A stretch of 64,000 nucleotides of DNA from Planctomycetota bacterium (lineage in GTDB: Bacteria; Planctomycetota; UBA8742; UBA2392), in assembly GCA_019636195.1 (NCBI GenBank), contig JAHBYA010000001.1, forward strand, positions 224,642-288,641. The letters are read 5' to 3'. How positions within the stretch are numbered: position 1 is the stretch's first letter; every line of letters begins with the position of its first letter. The position numbers and the translations under genes were made by a program. This document shows, in pieces, positions 31,071-39,724 of this stretch. Below the pieces are notes generated by a model, which was not told the origin of the DNA, made no database searches, and saw only the letters and a program-made list of their open reading frames with translations.

Positions 31071-33068
31071 ATGTGGCAGCAGTCTGCCGAACAGGGCCGG
31101 TTCTTGCGCGCGTGGTACTCCGCGCCGCTTGACGAGTTTGTTGGGGAAGGGCGCGAGGCGATCTTTGGCAAACTCGCTCGGCACTCAGAGTTTGATGTCC
31201 AGCGTACACAAGGTGATGCGTGGCACGACCAGATTGAGATTCTCCAGTCGGCGTTGACCGGCCTGCAGGGCAGAATCCTGCTCGAGTTCAGCATCCCACG
31301 CATGGGGCGTCGCGTGGATGCAATCGTGCTGACAGGCGCAGTTGTGTTCGTTATCGAGTTCAAGGTCGGAGCTGAAAGGCACGATCGCGCCGCAATCGAG
31401 CAGGTATGGGATTACGCGCTCGACCTGAAGAACTTTCACGCGGCGAGTCATCGCTTGCCCATAGTGCCGGTGCTCGTATCCACAGCGGCCCCAAACCAGC
31501 CCTTTCAGCTGCGCTCGGCTCCAGACGGAGTTCATCAGCCAGTTCTGGTCGGTTCGCAGGGCTTGCGCCAGATTGTGAACGCAGCGCTGGCAGGCATTGA
31601 TGCTGGAGCGATTGACGTCCACGCATGGGAGCACTCGGCGTACCTGCCTACGCCTACAATTGTGGAAGCCGCCCGCGCGCTGTATGGCCAGCACCGAGTT
31701 CACGAGATTATGCGAACCGGGGCCGACCGCTTCGGCCGCGAAGTGACCTCGGGTCGAATCGAGCAGTTGATAGACCAGGCCCGCGAGCGGAACAGAAAGC
31801 TGATCTGCTTCGTCACTGGCGTGCCCGGTGCGGGCAAGACTTTGATCGGCCTGAATGTGGCTACTCGCAGACAGCGGCCCCAGAGCACTGCCAACTCAAT
31901 CTTCTTGTCAGGTAACGGGCCACTCGTGGATGTGCTCAGGGAGGCGCTGGCCCTGGATCAGGTCGAACGAAGTGCCGCACTTGGCAAGCCCACTCGGAAA
32001 AGTGATGCAAGGAGAAGCGTCAAGGCATTCATCCAGAACGTCCACCACTTCCGCGATGCATCATTGAGGGAAGCTGGCCCACCAGCCGAGAGGATTGCCA
32101 TCTTTGATGAAGCCCAGCGTGCGTGGACACAAAAGAAGACTGCAGACTTCATGAAGCGCCGTAAGGACGTGCACAACTTTGCGCAGTCCGAACCGGAGTT
32201 TCTGATCTCTTGTATGGACCGGTTCCCCGATTGGGCAGTAATCGTGTGCCTCGTCGGCGGAGGCCAGGAGATCAACACGGGAGAGGCAGGAATCGACGCA
32301 TGGCTTGAGGCATTGCGTCGCCGCTTTCCACACTGGGAGATGCACGTATCACCCCACCTCTATGATCGCGAGTACCAACGAACCGACGAACTCGCGCGCG
32401 CCCTTCAAGGACCCAACTGTGTACTCGAGGAAGCCCTGCACTTGGCTGTTTCCATGCGCTCCTTCCGGGCCGAGCACCTGTCGCATTTTGTGAAAGCAAT
32501 GCTCGACAAAGAGGTCGATCTCGCCCGCCAACAACTGGCGCTTATCGCTGCCAAGTACCCGATCTGCATTACTCGCAACCTCGCAGGTGCCAGGGACTGG
32601 ATACGCACACAGGCACGCGGCAGCGAGCGTTTTGGACTCGTGTGTTCATCCAAGGCGTTGCGGTTGAAGCCCCATGCCATCGATGTCCGCCACAACATCA
32701 ATCCGGTTCACTGGTTCCTCAACGCCCGTGATGACACGCGCGCCAGCTTCTACCTTGAAGACGCAGCCACCGAGTTCCAGGTGCAGGGACTGGAACTCGA
32801 TTGGGCCTGCGTCACATGGGATGCAGACCTGCGCGCGACCGCCGGCGGCTGGAACTTTCACGACTTCAAGGGCAAGCGCTGGGAAAACGTAAAGCAGCCG
32901 GACCGCCAACGCTTCCTGCTCAACGCCTATCGCGTCCTGCTCACACGCGCAAGGCAAGGCATGGCCATCGTCGTGCCTCCAGGCGACGCTCGAGACCACA
33001 CCCGCAACCCAGGCTGGTACGACGGCACGTACAACTATCTGCGCAGTCTCGGTCTGCAAGAGCTGTAG
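31071..33068 (+). CDS. PD-(D/E)XK nuclease-DUF2075 helicase-like protein
   Basis: A 665-residue protein of the DUF2075 (P-loop NTPase, helicase-like) family. Walker A is GVPGAGKT at residues 250-257, Walker B is IAIFDEAQRAW near 355, and C-terminal LLTRARQGMAIVVP corresponds to helicase motif VI. N-terminally, RRVDAIVLTGAVVFVIEFKVG has Asp83 and Glu96-x-Lys98 spaced as in PD-(D/E)XK nucleases, so the protein may be a nuclease-helicase. The ATG at 31071 begins MWQQSAEQGRFLRAWYSA, the usual start in this group. Related proteins occur in defence islands, but this gene is outside the left attachment site. Confidence 0.82.
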   Translation: MWQQSAEQGRFLRAWYSAPLDEFVGEGREAIFGKLARHSEFDVQRTQGDAWHDQIEILQSALTGLQGRILLEFSIPRMGRRVDAIVLTGAVVFVIEFKVGAERHDRAAIEQVWDYALDLKNFHAASHRLPIVPVLVSTAAPNQPFQLRSAPDGVHQPVLVGSQGLRQIVNAALAGIDAGAIDVHAWEHSAYLPTPTIVEAARALYGQHRVHEIMRTGADRFGREVTSGRIEQLIDQARERNRKLICFVTGVPGAGKTLIGLNVATRRQRPQSTANSIFLSGNGPLVDVLREALALDQVERSAALGKPTRKSDARRSVKAFIQNVHHFRDASLREAGPPAERIAIFDEAQRAWTQKKTADFMKRRKDVHNFAQSEPEFLISCMDRFPDWAVIVCLVGGGQEINTGEAGIDAWLEALRRRFPHWEMHVSPHLYDREYQRTDELARALQGPNCVLEEALHLAVSMRSFRAEHLSHFVKAMLDKEVDLARQQLALIAAKYPICITRNLAGARDWIRTQARGSERFGLVCSSKALRLKPHAIDVRHNINPVHWFLNARDDTRASFYLEDAATEFQVQGLELDWACVTWDADLRATAGGWNFHDFKGKRWENVKQPDRQRFLLNAYRVLLTRARQGMAIVVPPGDARDHTRNPGWYDGTYNYLRSLGLQEL

Positions 33069-33404
33069 GCGGGCGTCGCCCTCGCCCAAGGGGCCAGCCG
33101 CGCAACTGCGCGGTCTTTTGCAAAGTCCATCCCTTGGACTGAGCTGAACGCATCTTGAGCCGTGGACCAAAGAATGCGACGACTTGCCCTCAACTGACCG
33201 GGAACGCTGCCGCCACAGTTCGCCGCCGCCCTTCCAGTTGACGAACGCACCGGCAAAGGGATATTCGTTGCAGGCCATCGGGTAACGGCCCGAGAACGGA
33301 CGCTCAGGCAAGGACCCGAGCACGAACAGAGGGACAGCAAGCCAAGGGGCGCACTTCAGCCAATGAACGGCCCAAGAAGAGACGGCAAAGGACAGAAACA
33401 AAGA
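33069..33404. other. gene-free stretch before the left attachment site
   Basis: This 336-bp gap holds no convincing gene. A minus-strand frame (running 33452 to 33069 and beyond) encodes a peptide with the segment SGRYPMACNEYPFAGAF that looks protein-like, but it has no start with a ribosome binding site and continues antisense through the tRNA fragment and into the end of the DUF2075 gene, so it is at most a decayed remnant. The native promoter of the tRNA-Gly gene should lie at the right end of this stretch. Confidence 0.5.
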
Positions 33405-33441
33405 GCGGGCGTAGCTCAGTGGTAGAGCTCCTGCTTCCCAA
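33405..33441 (+). pseudogene. 5' half of tRNA-Gly(CCC): left attachment site (attL core)
   Basis: These 37 bases are identical to the first 37 bases of the intact tRNA-Gly gene at 55990, covering the 5' acceptor strand, the D arm and the anticodon stem and loop up to TTCCCAA. After that the sequence diverges. The copy is not a functional tRNA because the 3' half is missing. It marks the left end of the integrated island, and identity stops exactly at the end of the anticodon loop, where many tyrosine recombinases cross over. Confidence 0.93.
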
Positions 33442-33524
33442 ATCAATCCCACGATTTATGAAAATCACGCTTCCAGCGGAATATAGGCATAGGAATCAAC
33501 TTCTATGTCCCACTGGAGGCAGTT

Positions 33525-34913
33525 ATGAAAGACAACAGTTCGACACGGTTAGACAGCATTGGACACCCTCAGGGTGGCGTTTCGGGTGACGCGCAGGCCG
33601 CACCGACAAACGCACCGCAGCGCAAGAGAAGAAGGCGGCGGTCACGGCATAAGGGCGTGAAGCTCTTGAGCCGGAAGCGGAAGTCGGGCACGACATACGT
33701 TGCTCGCTGGACGGACCCCTTTACAGGCAAGGTCACCGACAAAAGCCTGTCACTGTTGGGGCTGACAACACACGAGGCCCGTACTGCGTGGGCCGAGGCC
33801 AAGGCTGCGGATCTCCAGAAACTTCGTTTACACGCATCAGTTGGTGGTGTCTTCGCCACGAACGTCGATCTCGATATCGCTATCAACGCCTACATCGCCG
33901 ACCTGTACATCAGGTGTCGGGCAACAACGGTGACCCATTACAGAGAGAGCATCGACATCTTCAGCAATTGGCTGAAAGACATTGGCGTCAGCAAGACCAC
34001 TGAGATCACTCGCATTCACCTCGTCAACTTTTTTGATCACTGGAAGGCTCTGCCGTGCAAGGTCAGTAGGCGTGGACGCGAAGTAGGACGCGGGACAAAA
34101 TTGGCATCCGAGAGAGTCAGGTCGAAAAGCACGTTGAACAAGGGGACCAGAAGCCTTCGAACACTTCTGGGATGGCTGAACGCGAGAGACTACGTACCAC
34201 AGCTCAACACCGACATGATTAGAGCTTCATTGGTGCTGCTGCGGTTACCAAAGCCAAGGCCGACCTTTCTCAGCGTAGATCAGATTGGACAACTGCTCAG
34301 TAGTTGCAAAGACCATGATTCTGCCACATTCAAGTTGCGGGATGAAAAGAAGTACACGCCCGTCACTGAGTTTATCCTGTTCAACCTGCTTTGCGGGACT
34401 CGCTTCTCTGAGGCTCGCGAGTTGCGATGGGCCGCAATCGACTTCGCATCACAGCTCGTGCGCCTTCACCATGAAGGCGTGAAGACCAATGCTGGACGTG
34501 AGATTGACCTGAGCCTCTGTCCACTGCTGCTTGAATTGCTGCAAAGAATGAAGCTCAAGAGTGGCGGAAAAGAGTTCGTGTTCGGCGGAGACAATCATCG
34601 CCTCAAGAGCTTCTGGAATGCAGCCAAGGACAGACTCATGCGGTCGTTCTCCGCACCGTTCTTCAACTGGAACATGCTCAGAAGAACTGCAACCACGTAC
34701 CTCACCAACGCGCCGGGCATTTTCGGTGGAGCCAGCGCGTTCCACGCGGCCAAGCGCTGCGGCCATTCCGTACAGGTCGGATTTGATCACTACAACGGCG
34801 TTTTGCGCCACATCAGCGCAGAACACCATACGCTTGAGGCCGCAATGCAGATCGAGCCATTCATTCGCGACTTACTCATGAAGTGGTCCTCGCCTGACGA
34901 CGTGGCGGCATAA
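33525..34913 (+). CDS. tyrosine recombinase (island integrase)
   Basis: A 462-residue phage-type integrase. A basic leader (RKRRRRRSRHKG, about 32-44) precedes an arm-binding-like region (about 45-80), a core-binding SAM-like domain (about 118-220), and the catalytic domain from about residue 245. Catalytic residues are visible: Arg293 (CGTRFSEARELRW), Lys320 (HEGVKTNAG), Arg386 (NMLRRTATTYL), His414 (CGHS) and nucleophile Tyr423 (DHYNGVL). Position 383 is Asn where most have His (H-x-L-R), a tolerated but uncommon change. GGAGG lies just before the ATG. It begins 84 bases inside attL, as expected for an integrase that moves itself at this tRNA. Confidence 0.94.
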   Translation: MKDNSSTRLDSIGHPQGGVSGDAQAAPTNAPQRKRRRRRSRHKGVKLLSRKRKSGTTYVARWTDPFTGKVTDKSLSLLGLTTHEARTAWAEAKAADLQKLRLHASVGGVFATNVDLDIAINAYIADLYIRCRATTVTHYRESIDIFSNWLKDIGVSKTTEITRIHLVNFFDHWKALPCKVSRRGREVGRGTKLASERVRSKSTLNKGTRSLRTLLGWLNARDYVPQLNTDMIRASLVLLRLPKPRPTFLSVDQIGQLLSSCKDHDSATFKLRDEKKYTPVTEFILFNLLCGTRFSEARELRWAAIDFASQLVRLHHEGVKTNAGREIDLSLCPLLLELLQRMKLKSGGKEFVFGGDNHRLKSFWNAAKDRLMRSFSAPFFNWNMLRRTATTYLTNAPGIFGGASAFHAAKRCGHSVQVGFDHYNGVLRHISAEHHTLEAAMQIEPFIRDLLMKWSSPDDVAA

Positions 34914-34925
34914 GGAGACCAACAT

Positions 34926-35690
34926 ATGAACAACTCGACAAACACGACGACGCTGGACTTCATCAAGATGCTGGACAAGAGGCTTGCTGAACTGAGCAAT
35001 ACAGTCCTCTCGCCACCACCATGCTTGGAAGCATCACCGGCAAGCAAGGCCACCGCCATCAACGAGTGGAGGCGAGCTTTGGTCTGGGTTCGGCGCATCG
35101 AAAGGTGCGTGGGGTGTTGCGGCGATGAGCGTGGAGATGGTGTTCTCGGCGCGATTGATGTCCGGGGTACGACACTTCTGCTGTTGCCAAGCATCCCGCA
35201 AGAATTGCGTGATATGGGGGAACGAGGATTCAGGCACTTTCTCGAACCGACAGACCCGCAGATACACCGGACAATGCTGGAGGACCCACGTCCGTTTTGG
35301 AAAGACGCGATTAGCGCCGTCAGAAGCGCGTCGATAATCATCAGGGCCAAGGCCAAGACAGTTACCGAGTTTGGGAAACAGGTTCTGCGGGCGTGCATCG
35401 AGGTGGAAGCAGATCAGCTTGAAACAGACTGGAAGGACTTGATGAAGTCTCTGGTGCTAGGAACGGAACTTTCGAACAACACCGATCAACTCGCGCCGGT
35501 TGCACAAAAGGACCTTCTGACCAAAGACGAAGCGGCGCGGCTACTGAACCGGAGCACACGCAGCGTGGACCGTTTGGTTGCGATAGGGCGCTTGCAGAAG
35601 CTGAAGATCGAGGCAGGAGACAGGGGACACTGTCTGTTTCGTAAGGGTGACGTGCTGCGCGTGCTGATTGGATACCAGCCGTTGAGCTGA
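34926..35690 (+). CDS. HTH protein, probable recombination directionality factor
   Basis: A 254-residue protein starting 12 bases after the integrase stop, with GGAGA before the ATG. The C-terminal 50 residues (about 198-250, LLTKDEAARLLNRSTRSVDRLVAIGRL) form an excisionase/MerR-type helix-turn-helix followed by a wing (CLFRKGDVLRVLIG). The first 190 residues are helical and not recognised; they include hydrophobic and basic stretches (RSASIIIRAKAKTVTEFGKQVL). Coupling to the integrase and the HTH type suggest it controls excision or represses the integrase operon; neither is proven. Confidence 0.7.
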   Translation: MNNSTNTTTLDFIKMLDKRLAELSNTVLSPPPCLEASPASKATAINEWRRALVWVRRIERCVGCCGDERGDGVLGAIDVRGTTLLLLPSIPQELRDMGERGFRHFLEPTDPQIHRTMLEDPRPFWKDAISAVRSASIIIRAKAKTVTEFGKQVLRACIEVEADQLETDWKDLMKSLVLGTELSNNTDQLAPVAQKDLLTKDEAARLLNRSTRSVDRLVAIGRLQKLKIEAGDRGHCLFRKGDVLRVLIGYQPLS

Positions 35691-36083
35691 CACCACTGAT
35701 GGGGACGAATGCGACACCACCACCGGAATGGCGACAGCGGCTACTCGCCATAGTTATGAGGTCCAAGCGTAGCCGCTATTATCAGGTTAGCTGCGGCGAA
35801 GAAGCGACCAATATTGAACGCTGAGTACATTCAGCGTTTATCCGGGGCTCCCAGCGCTTCTTCGCCGAAAACTGGGGGCCTCGATGTTTTCTGTGGTTTA
35901 CGTCGCCAGTGTTCGGCTCAGCAGGCTCACTTGCCTGAGGTGCGCTCGTGGGGTGTCCCCCGCTGGGGATACCCAATAATAACGCACATAGGCAGGTGCT
36001 TCTGTCAACAGGTAGCCGTAAAGGCAAGGTCTAGCACAAGTTGGGCAGAACTTTGTTCTGCACCATAGATATGGGCAAAGCCG
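35691..36083. other. gene-free stretch with nested inverted repeats
   Basis: This 393-bp gap after the HTH gene has no convincing gene, but 35736-35867 is dense in inverted repeats (separate entry). The right part (35870-36083) shows nothing clear beyond a weak possible promoter region for the ORFan at 36084. Confidence 0.7.
35736..35867. repeat. nested inverted repeats in island gap
   Basis: Three perfect pairs: AGCGGCTA (35736-35743) with TAGCCGCT (35770-35777); CGGCGAAGAAGCG (35794-35806) with CGCTTCTTCGCCG (35855-35867), 13 bp; and inside it AACGCTGA (35817-35824) with TCAGCGTT (35831-35838) around a 6-base loop. The outer 13-bp stem encloses the inner hairpin. This may be a structured RNA, a cruciform protein-binding site, a transfer or replication origin, or integrase arm sites. 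Confidence 0.75.
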
Positions 36084-37532
36084 ATGGAACGCAACGGCAC
36101 AACAGCGCTGCCGGAGAGTAGAAGCAGCGTCAGCATTGATCGGATAGAGCAATTTGCGACTACCAAGATGAGGGGCTCAGGTAGCGAGGTTGTCGAGAGC
36201 TTCATCGGCCCTATTCGCCACTTTCGAACCCGCACGCCAGCGCATCCATTGCGTCGCAAGGTACTGTGCGCTGACTGGCATGGGTCCATCACAACAGATC
36301 AACACGTCACTAAGATCTTTCTACGCCATGACCAACTAGGCCGTATACTGCTACGTTTCTACGATGACAGCATCCGGAAGCCCCTTGGCTGGATCTACAT
36401 TCGCCATGACGCCCCCGCCTTTGACTACTGCGGCCATTCAGCTCCGATCACTGATCAAACCGTCAGGACACGTCGAGCGGTTCAGATCGTTCTCCAGAGC
36501 CTGCGCCACTGCCTTGCGATCAGTAGCATTGACTTGACCACTAGCACACCATTTGCAATCCCGCTCCACCATCCACGGCTCACTGATGGTCGTTTGAGAC
36601 CATCTTCAGACGGAAAGCCGATGATAGCAGAGTACTTCCCGCTCATTGATCGCCTTGGGATTCGCAACATCAGCACACCTATAGACCTCCAGTTTCCCTG
36701 CGAAGCATGGTATGCCCTGTACAACACAGTTCACGATGAAGGCCGGAGAAGGCGAACTCAGCGCCGTGAACTGATGAAGCTAGACAGCGACCTTGCTGCC
36801 GCGCTGATGATGCAGACTACCGATTTGGCTGAATGCATCGGCCTTGGGTACGCCGGAGGTCGTGGCAGAGATAGTAGGGCTGTTTGCCTAAGGCACCCAA
36901 ACGGCACGAACTCTGTTGCCATTGGGCCGCATGGGAGTCGACAGGCTAGCTACACAGTCTCAGCCAGATCGGCCAATATCTACAACAAGAGCGCCTGCAT
37001 AGATGACAACCCGCAACGTAAAGCATCCCGTCACCACGTCCGGTTCGTTGATCTTAGCCAGCGAAAGTACGACACCATCATCCGGCATGACGGCCAAGTT
37101 GGGCGCGTGCTGCTGAAGCGATTGGGGTGGACGAGTCTGGAGAGCCTGCTGGACATGACGCTTGGCGAACTGGCGAAAGTAACTCTGTCCCCCATATCCG
37201 TACGATGCAGATCCGTGGCGAAGATTCGACATGCTATAGCCGAACCACAGTCACATCACGGACGACACCTTCAGCGAGATGAGGCTGCCAGTCATCTTCA
37301 CATGGTGAAGTTGGTGCTCAGGTATTATCAAGCGCTGGCAAGGGCCTGCGGTTCGCCACGATCTGGCAAGGAGTTGCCCAGCCTTGACGGTCTTCTTAGG
37401 CGGTGCAGGCAAAAGCGCATCTCTGTCGCTCGGCTCGCTCGTTACGTTGATGAATGTTTTCAGGATTTCAACAGGTGGATGGAACACACACAGGCCGTTG
37501 ACGTACATCCCACTCGGCGATCAGTGATGTAA
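36084..37532 (+). CDS. ORFan of the island, possible RpoA-CTD-like segment
   Basis: A 482-residue protein I do not recognise. It is rich in His and Arg, with no signal peptide or membrane segment. Around residues 335-390 the segment beginning VGRVLLKRLGWTSLESLL and continuing DMTLGELAKV resembles the helix-hairpin-helix pattern of the RNA polymerase alpha C-terminal domain, but this is a weak similarity. A related phrase (LGRILLRFYDD) occurs near residue 90. Codon use and base composition are less GC-rich than the chromosome. The start ATG at 36084 has no strong ribosome binding site. It lies downstream of the nested repeats. Confidence 0.6.
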   Translation: MERNGTTALPESRSSVSIDRIEQFATTKMRGSGSEVVESFIGPIRHFRTRTPAHPLRRKVLCADWHGSITTDQHVTKIFLRHDQLGRILLRFYDDSIRKPLGWIYIRHDAPAFDYCGHSAPITDQTVRTRRAVQIVLQSLRHCLAISSIDLTTSTPFAIPLHHPRLTDGRLRPSSDGKPMIAEYFPLIDRLGIRNISTPIDLQFPCEAWYALYNTVHDEGRRRRTQRRELMKLDSDLAAALMMQTTDLAECIGLGYAGGRGRDSRAVCLRHPNGTNSVAIGPHGSRQASYTVSARSANIYNKSACIDDNPQRKASRHHVRFVDLSQRKYDTIIRHDGQVGRVLLKRLGWTSLESLLDMTLGELAKVTLSPISVRCRSVAKIRHAIAEPQSHHGRHLQRDEAASHLHMVKLVLRYYQALARACGSPRSGKELPSLDGLLRRCRQKRISVARLARYVDECFQDFNRWMEHTQAVDVHPTRRSVM

Positions 37533-38077
37533 TCGCAAGCCAATACCATCACCGAGGGCAAGATCAGGACAGCGGAAAGCGATGGCGCGGAGTCTGTGCA
37601 AGGCGAAGTTCTGTTCCGAACAACCTATCGCTCAAGCGCCCGCTTCATAAAGCAAGTTCTATGATTGCACCCTGTCCCGAGGCCGGGAGCTGTGTGCTGG
37701 AAGAGGCGGTGAGGTGCAGCAAGCTTTGCTGGGCGCAGGCCTAAGCAGAAGCCAATAGCAGTGTAGCGGGCATGGGAACACAGAAACAAGAAACACTGTT
37801 CCCGGAAACAGTGGACGAGAACGAATGGATCTGCTGAAGGGGCACGGCAACAACGGTCATGTTCACCTCTGCAAAATCGACCGCACAGTCCCAGCAAACC
37901 TGAACGTATGTGCTGGTGCGCTGTCGAGTTACGGCTAACACTAGTCCGAGAGAATGGATGCCCAAAGGGATGGCATTGAAGGCGGCCATCCACGCCTAGC
38001 ATGGTTCCGAACACCATCGGCAGGCGAGCAAGAAGAGCCTAGAATTCCGTAAACTAGTTTCTGTAAACACACAGCCA
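37533..38077. other. gene-free stretch between convergent units
   Basis: 545 bases between the ORFan (plus strand) and the three-gene minus-strand operon. A minus-strand frame of 130 codons at 37625-38017 has a His/Cys/Arg-rich peptide with no family resemblance and no clear ribosome binding site, so I do not call it. A 7-bp stem hairpin (CACTGTT / AACAGTG, 37794-37813) is visible. The stretch may contain terminators for both sides. Confidence 0.5.
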
Positions 38078-38269
38078 TCATCCAGTCGGAGGAAGTTTGC
38101 GGAGGTCAAGAAAACTCAGTGTAGCCACATCAATTGTGGTGCATCTGGCAATCAATGCCTTCGCGGGCAGGTCAGCCACACGAGTTCGGGCCTCGTCTTC
38201 TGATTCGGCGTCCACAACGATGGTTCCACGCAGCACTGGCTTGAACTCGACGGTCACTTCATACTGCAT
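38078..38269 (-). CDS. small protein of unknown function
   Basis: A 63-residue protein starting MQYEVTVEFKPVLRGTIVVDAESEDEARTRVAD, a beta-beta-alpha pattern common in small proteins that follow toxin or adaptor genes; the acidic stretch ESEDEAR is typical of such short conserved domains. GGGA precedes the ATG. It is the last of three genes on the minus strand, 36 bases after the 150-residue gene, and is probably co-transcribed with it. No function can be given. Confidence 0.55.
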   Translation of the reverse strand: MQYEVTVEFKPVLRGTIVVDAESEDEARTRVADLPAKALIARCTTIDVATLSFLDLRKLPPTG

Positions 38270-38305
38270 GTGATGTTCCCAGAGCCTGATTACTTCACCA
38301 GCGAC

Positions 38306-38758
38306 TTATCGGCGAAACGTGAATGGCATTGGTGAGGGCAAGTCGTCAGCTCTCACCTCTGTCGCCACTCCAAAACGGTGGCGGTAGTACCTGACGTTCA
38401 AGTCTGACAGGGAGATCGTGATTACACCAAACGTGTACGGCATGTTTCCAATCGGCGGATCCTCGTCGGCGTGGTACTGAAGAACAATCTGAGCAGGTGA
38501 TACGTTTTCATCAACGTCAACGCTGTAAACGCCACCAGTTACACTTCGGATGGGAATTGAAGTGGTTCCAACGCGCCCGGAAGCATCAAGGCTCTCGCGC
38601 CACATCCCGTCTTCAGGGTGACCCGGCCAAGCGATGCGTGGCAAGTCGCCATCGACGTTCTTAAGCCACATGGCATGCGAATCAACATCAACGCCGTGCC
38701 TGTTCAAGATCGGACGAAACTCGATCAACCAAGCTGCAATCTGGCAGTGAGTACACAT
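38306..38758 (-). CDS. hypothetical protein with N-terminal CxxC
   Basis: A 150-residue protein of unknown family. It begins MCTHCQIAAWLIEFRPIL; the Cys-x-x-Cys may bind metal. The remainder is beta-rich with acidic patches (VYSVDVDENVSPAQIVLQYHADEDPP) and ends VRADDLPSPMPFTFRR. The start at 38758 has GGAG seven bases upstream; a longer reading from 38803 is unsupported and touches the previous stop. It is the middle gene of the minus-strand operon. No membrane or signal segment is seen. Confidence 0.55.
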   Translation of the reverse strand: MCTHCQIAAWLIEFRPILNRHGVDVDSHAMWLKNVDGDLPRIAWPGHPEDGMWRESLDASGRVGTTSIPIRSVTGGVYSVDVDENVSPAQIVLQYHADEDPPIGNMPYTFGVITISLSDLNVRYYRHRFGVATEVRADDLPSPMPFTFRR

Positions 38759-38803
38759 CGCGCCACTCCGTTGCTCTTGCTTAGAGCCGCTTAGGCAGAA
38801 CAA

Positions 38804-39724
38804 CTATTTGCTCACCAATGCATGCAGGTCTTCTGAGCGGGTGCTGGCCTTTTGCCACACAGCGGACAGCGCCTCTTTGTATGGGATCCACTTTCTGGCG
38901 GCGTGGCGACCGGCTTTCTGTTCGAAGTCTTCGCGCAGCTCTTTGGGGAAGGCGTCAGGATACGGCACTACCCCATACTGCTTCGTCAGCATCAGAAATT
39001 CGGAAGCATCCCAATCGTTGCTGATGTCTTCCTGAAGTCCCGTCTTGCCAATCTTCTTCTTCCAGATCGACAGAGCGAAAATGTAGTCATCCAATACTGC
39101 GGCCACCAATTCGTGAATAGCGCTGCCATCTTCGCTCAAGGTGCGACGGAGTTTGTCCGTGATGACCTGAAGTTCAGCAACCGCATCACCATAGTCTTTG
39201 TACGTCATGCCAACCTTCAGCTTGGAGCTGACGGCCAGATACTGATCCAGAACCGACAGCACCGCTTTCCGGTCGTCATCTGACAGCTTCTCGACAAGTG
39301 CATCATTGGTTGAGCCATCGCCTGCCGGAACGTTACCTGCAACAGACGAACTGTCGCCCATCATCAGCAAGACAGCACCACTGGCCACCACTGCAAGAAG
39401 CACAACTACGGCGGCGATGATCATCAGAGGCAGTTTGCTGCGCGGAGCTGGCGTGGAAGATTGCGGAGGTCCGTAGGGCGTCATCGACTGCAATGGGGCC
39501 GGGCCAACGGCGGATGGTGAATTTGGTGAAACAGGGCTGTGCGGTAGCAGCGGAGTTGGATCGTCATCCTTGGGCACGTTGGTGGCATGCGCAGGGGGTT
39601 CGAGCAGTGCCCACCAATCACCAGCGTGCTTGCATTTCGGGCAAGCTTTGATGGAACGAATCTTCTCCGCGTCGCCGGAAAACCGCTTCCTGCACGACGA
39701 GCACTCCACTTTGATGAGCGACAT
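38804..39724 (-). CDS. zinc-ribbon, single-pass membrane protein
   Basis: A 306-residue protein. Residues 1-35 form a zinc ribbon (VECSSCRKRF then ACPKCKHAG). A Pro/Ser-rich linker (about 45-95) leads to one membrane helix (about 98-122, LMIIAAVVVLLAVVASGAVLLMM). The remaining 180 residues outside are helical and charged, with YLAVSSKLKVGMTYKDYGDAVAELQ, an arrangement seen in membrane-anchored proteins of unknown role. The start at 39724 is chosen because the zinc ribbon begins there. It heads the minus-strand operon and is divergent from the large defence operon across about 600 bases. Confidence 0.65.
   Translation of the reverse strand: MSLIKVECSSCRKRFSGDAEKIRSIKACPKCKHAGDWWALLEPPAHATNVPKDDDPTPLLPHSPVSPNSPSAVGPAPLQSMTPYGPPQSSTPAPRSKLPLMIIAAVVVLLAVVASGAVLLMMGDSSSVAGNVPAGDGSTNDALVEKLSDDDRKAVLSVLDQYLAVSSKLKVGMTYKDYGDAVAELQVITDKLRRTLSEDGSAIHELVAAVLDDYIFALSIWKKKIGKTGLQEDISNDWDASEFLMLTKQYGVVPYPDAFPKELREDFEQKAGRHAARKWIPYKEALSAVWQKASTRSEDLHALVSK

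Noticed and set aside
33405..33441. Second tRNA-Gly gene
   Set aside because: Only the 5' half is present; the sequence departs from a tRNA after the anticodon loop.
33069..33452. Minus-strand peptide containing SGRYPMACNEYPFAGAF as a gene
   Set aside because: No start codon with a ribosome binding site, and it runs antisense through the tRNA fragment and the end of the DUF2075 gene; it could only be a remnant.
37625..38017. Minus-strand frame of 130 codons
   Set aside because: Cys/His/Arg-rich peptide with no resemblance or start context; the stretch is better left as non-coding.
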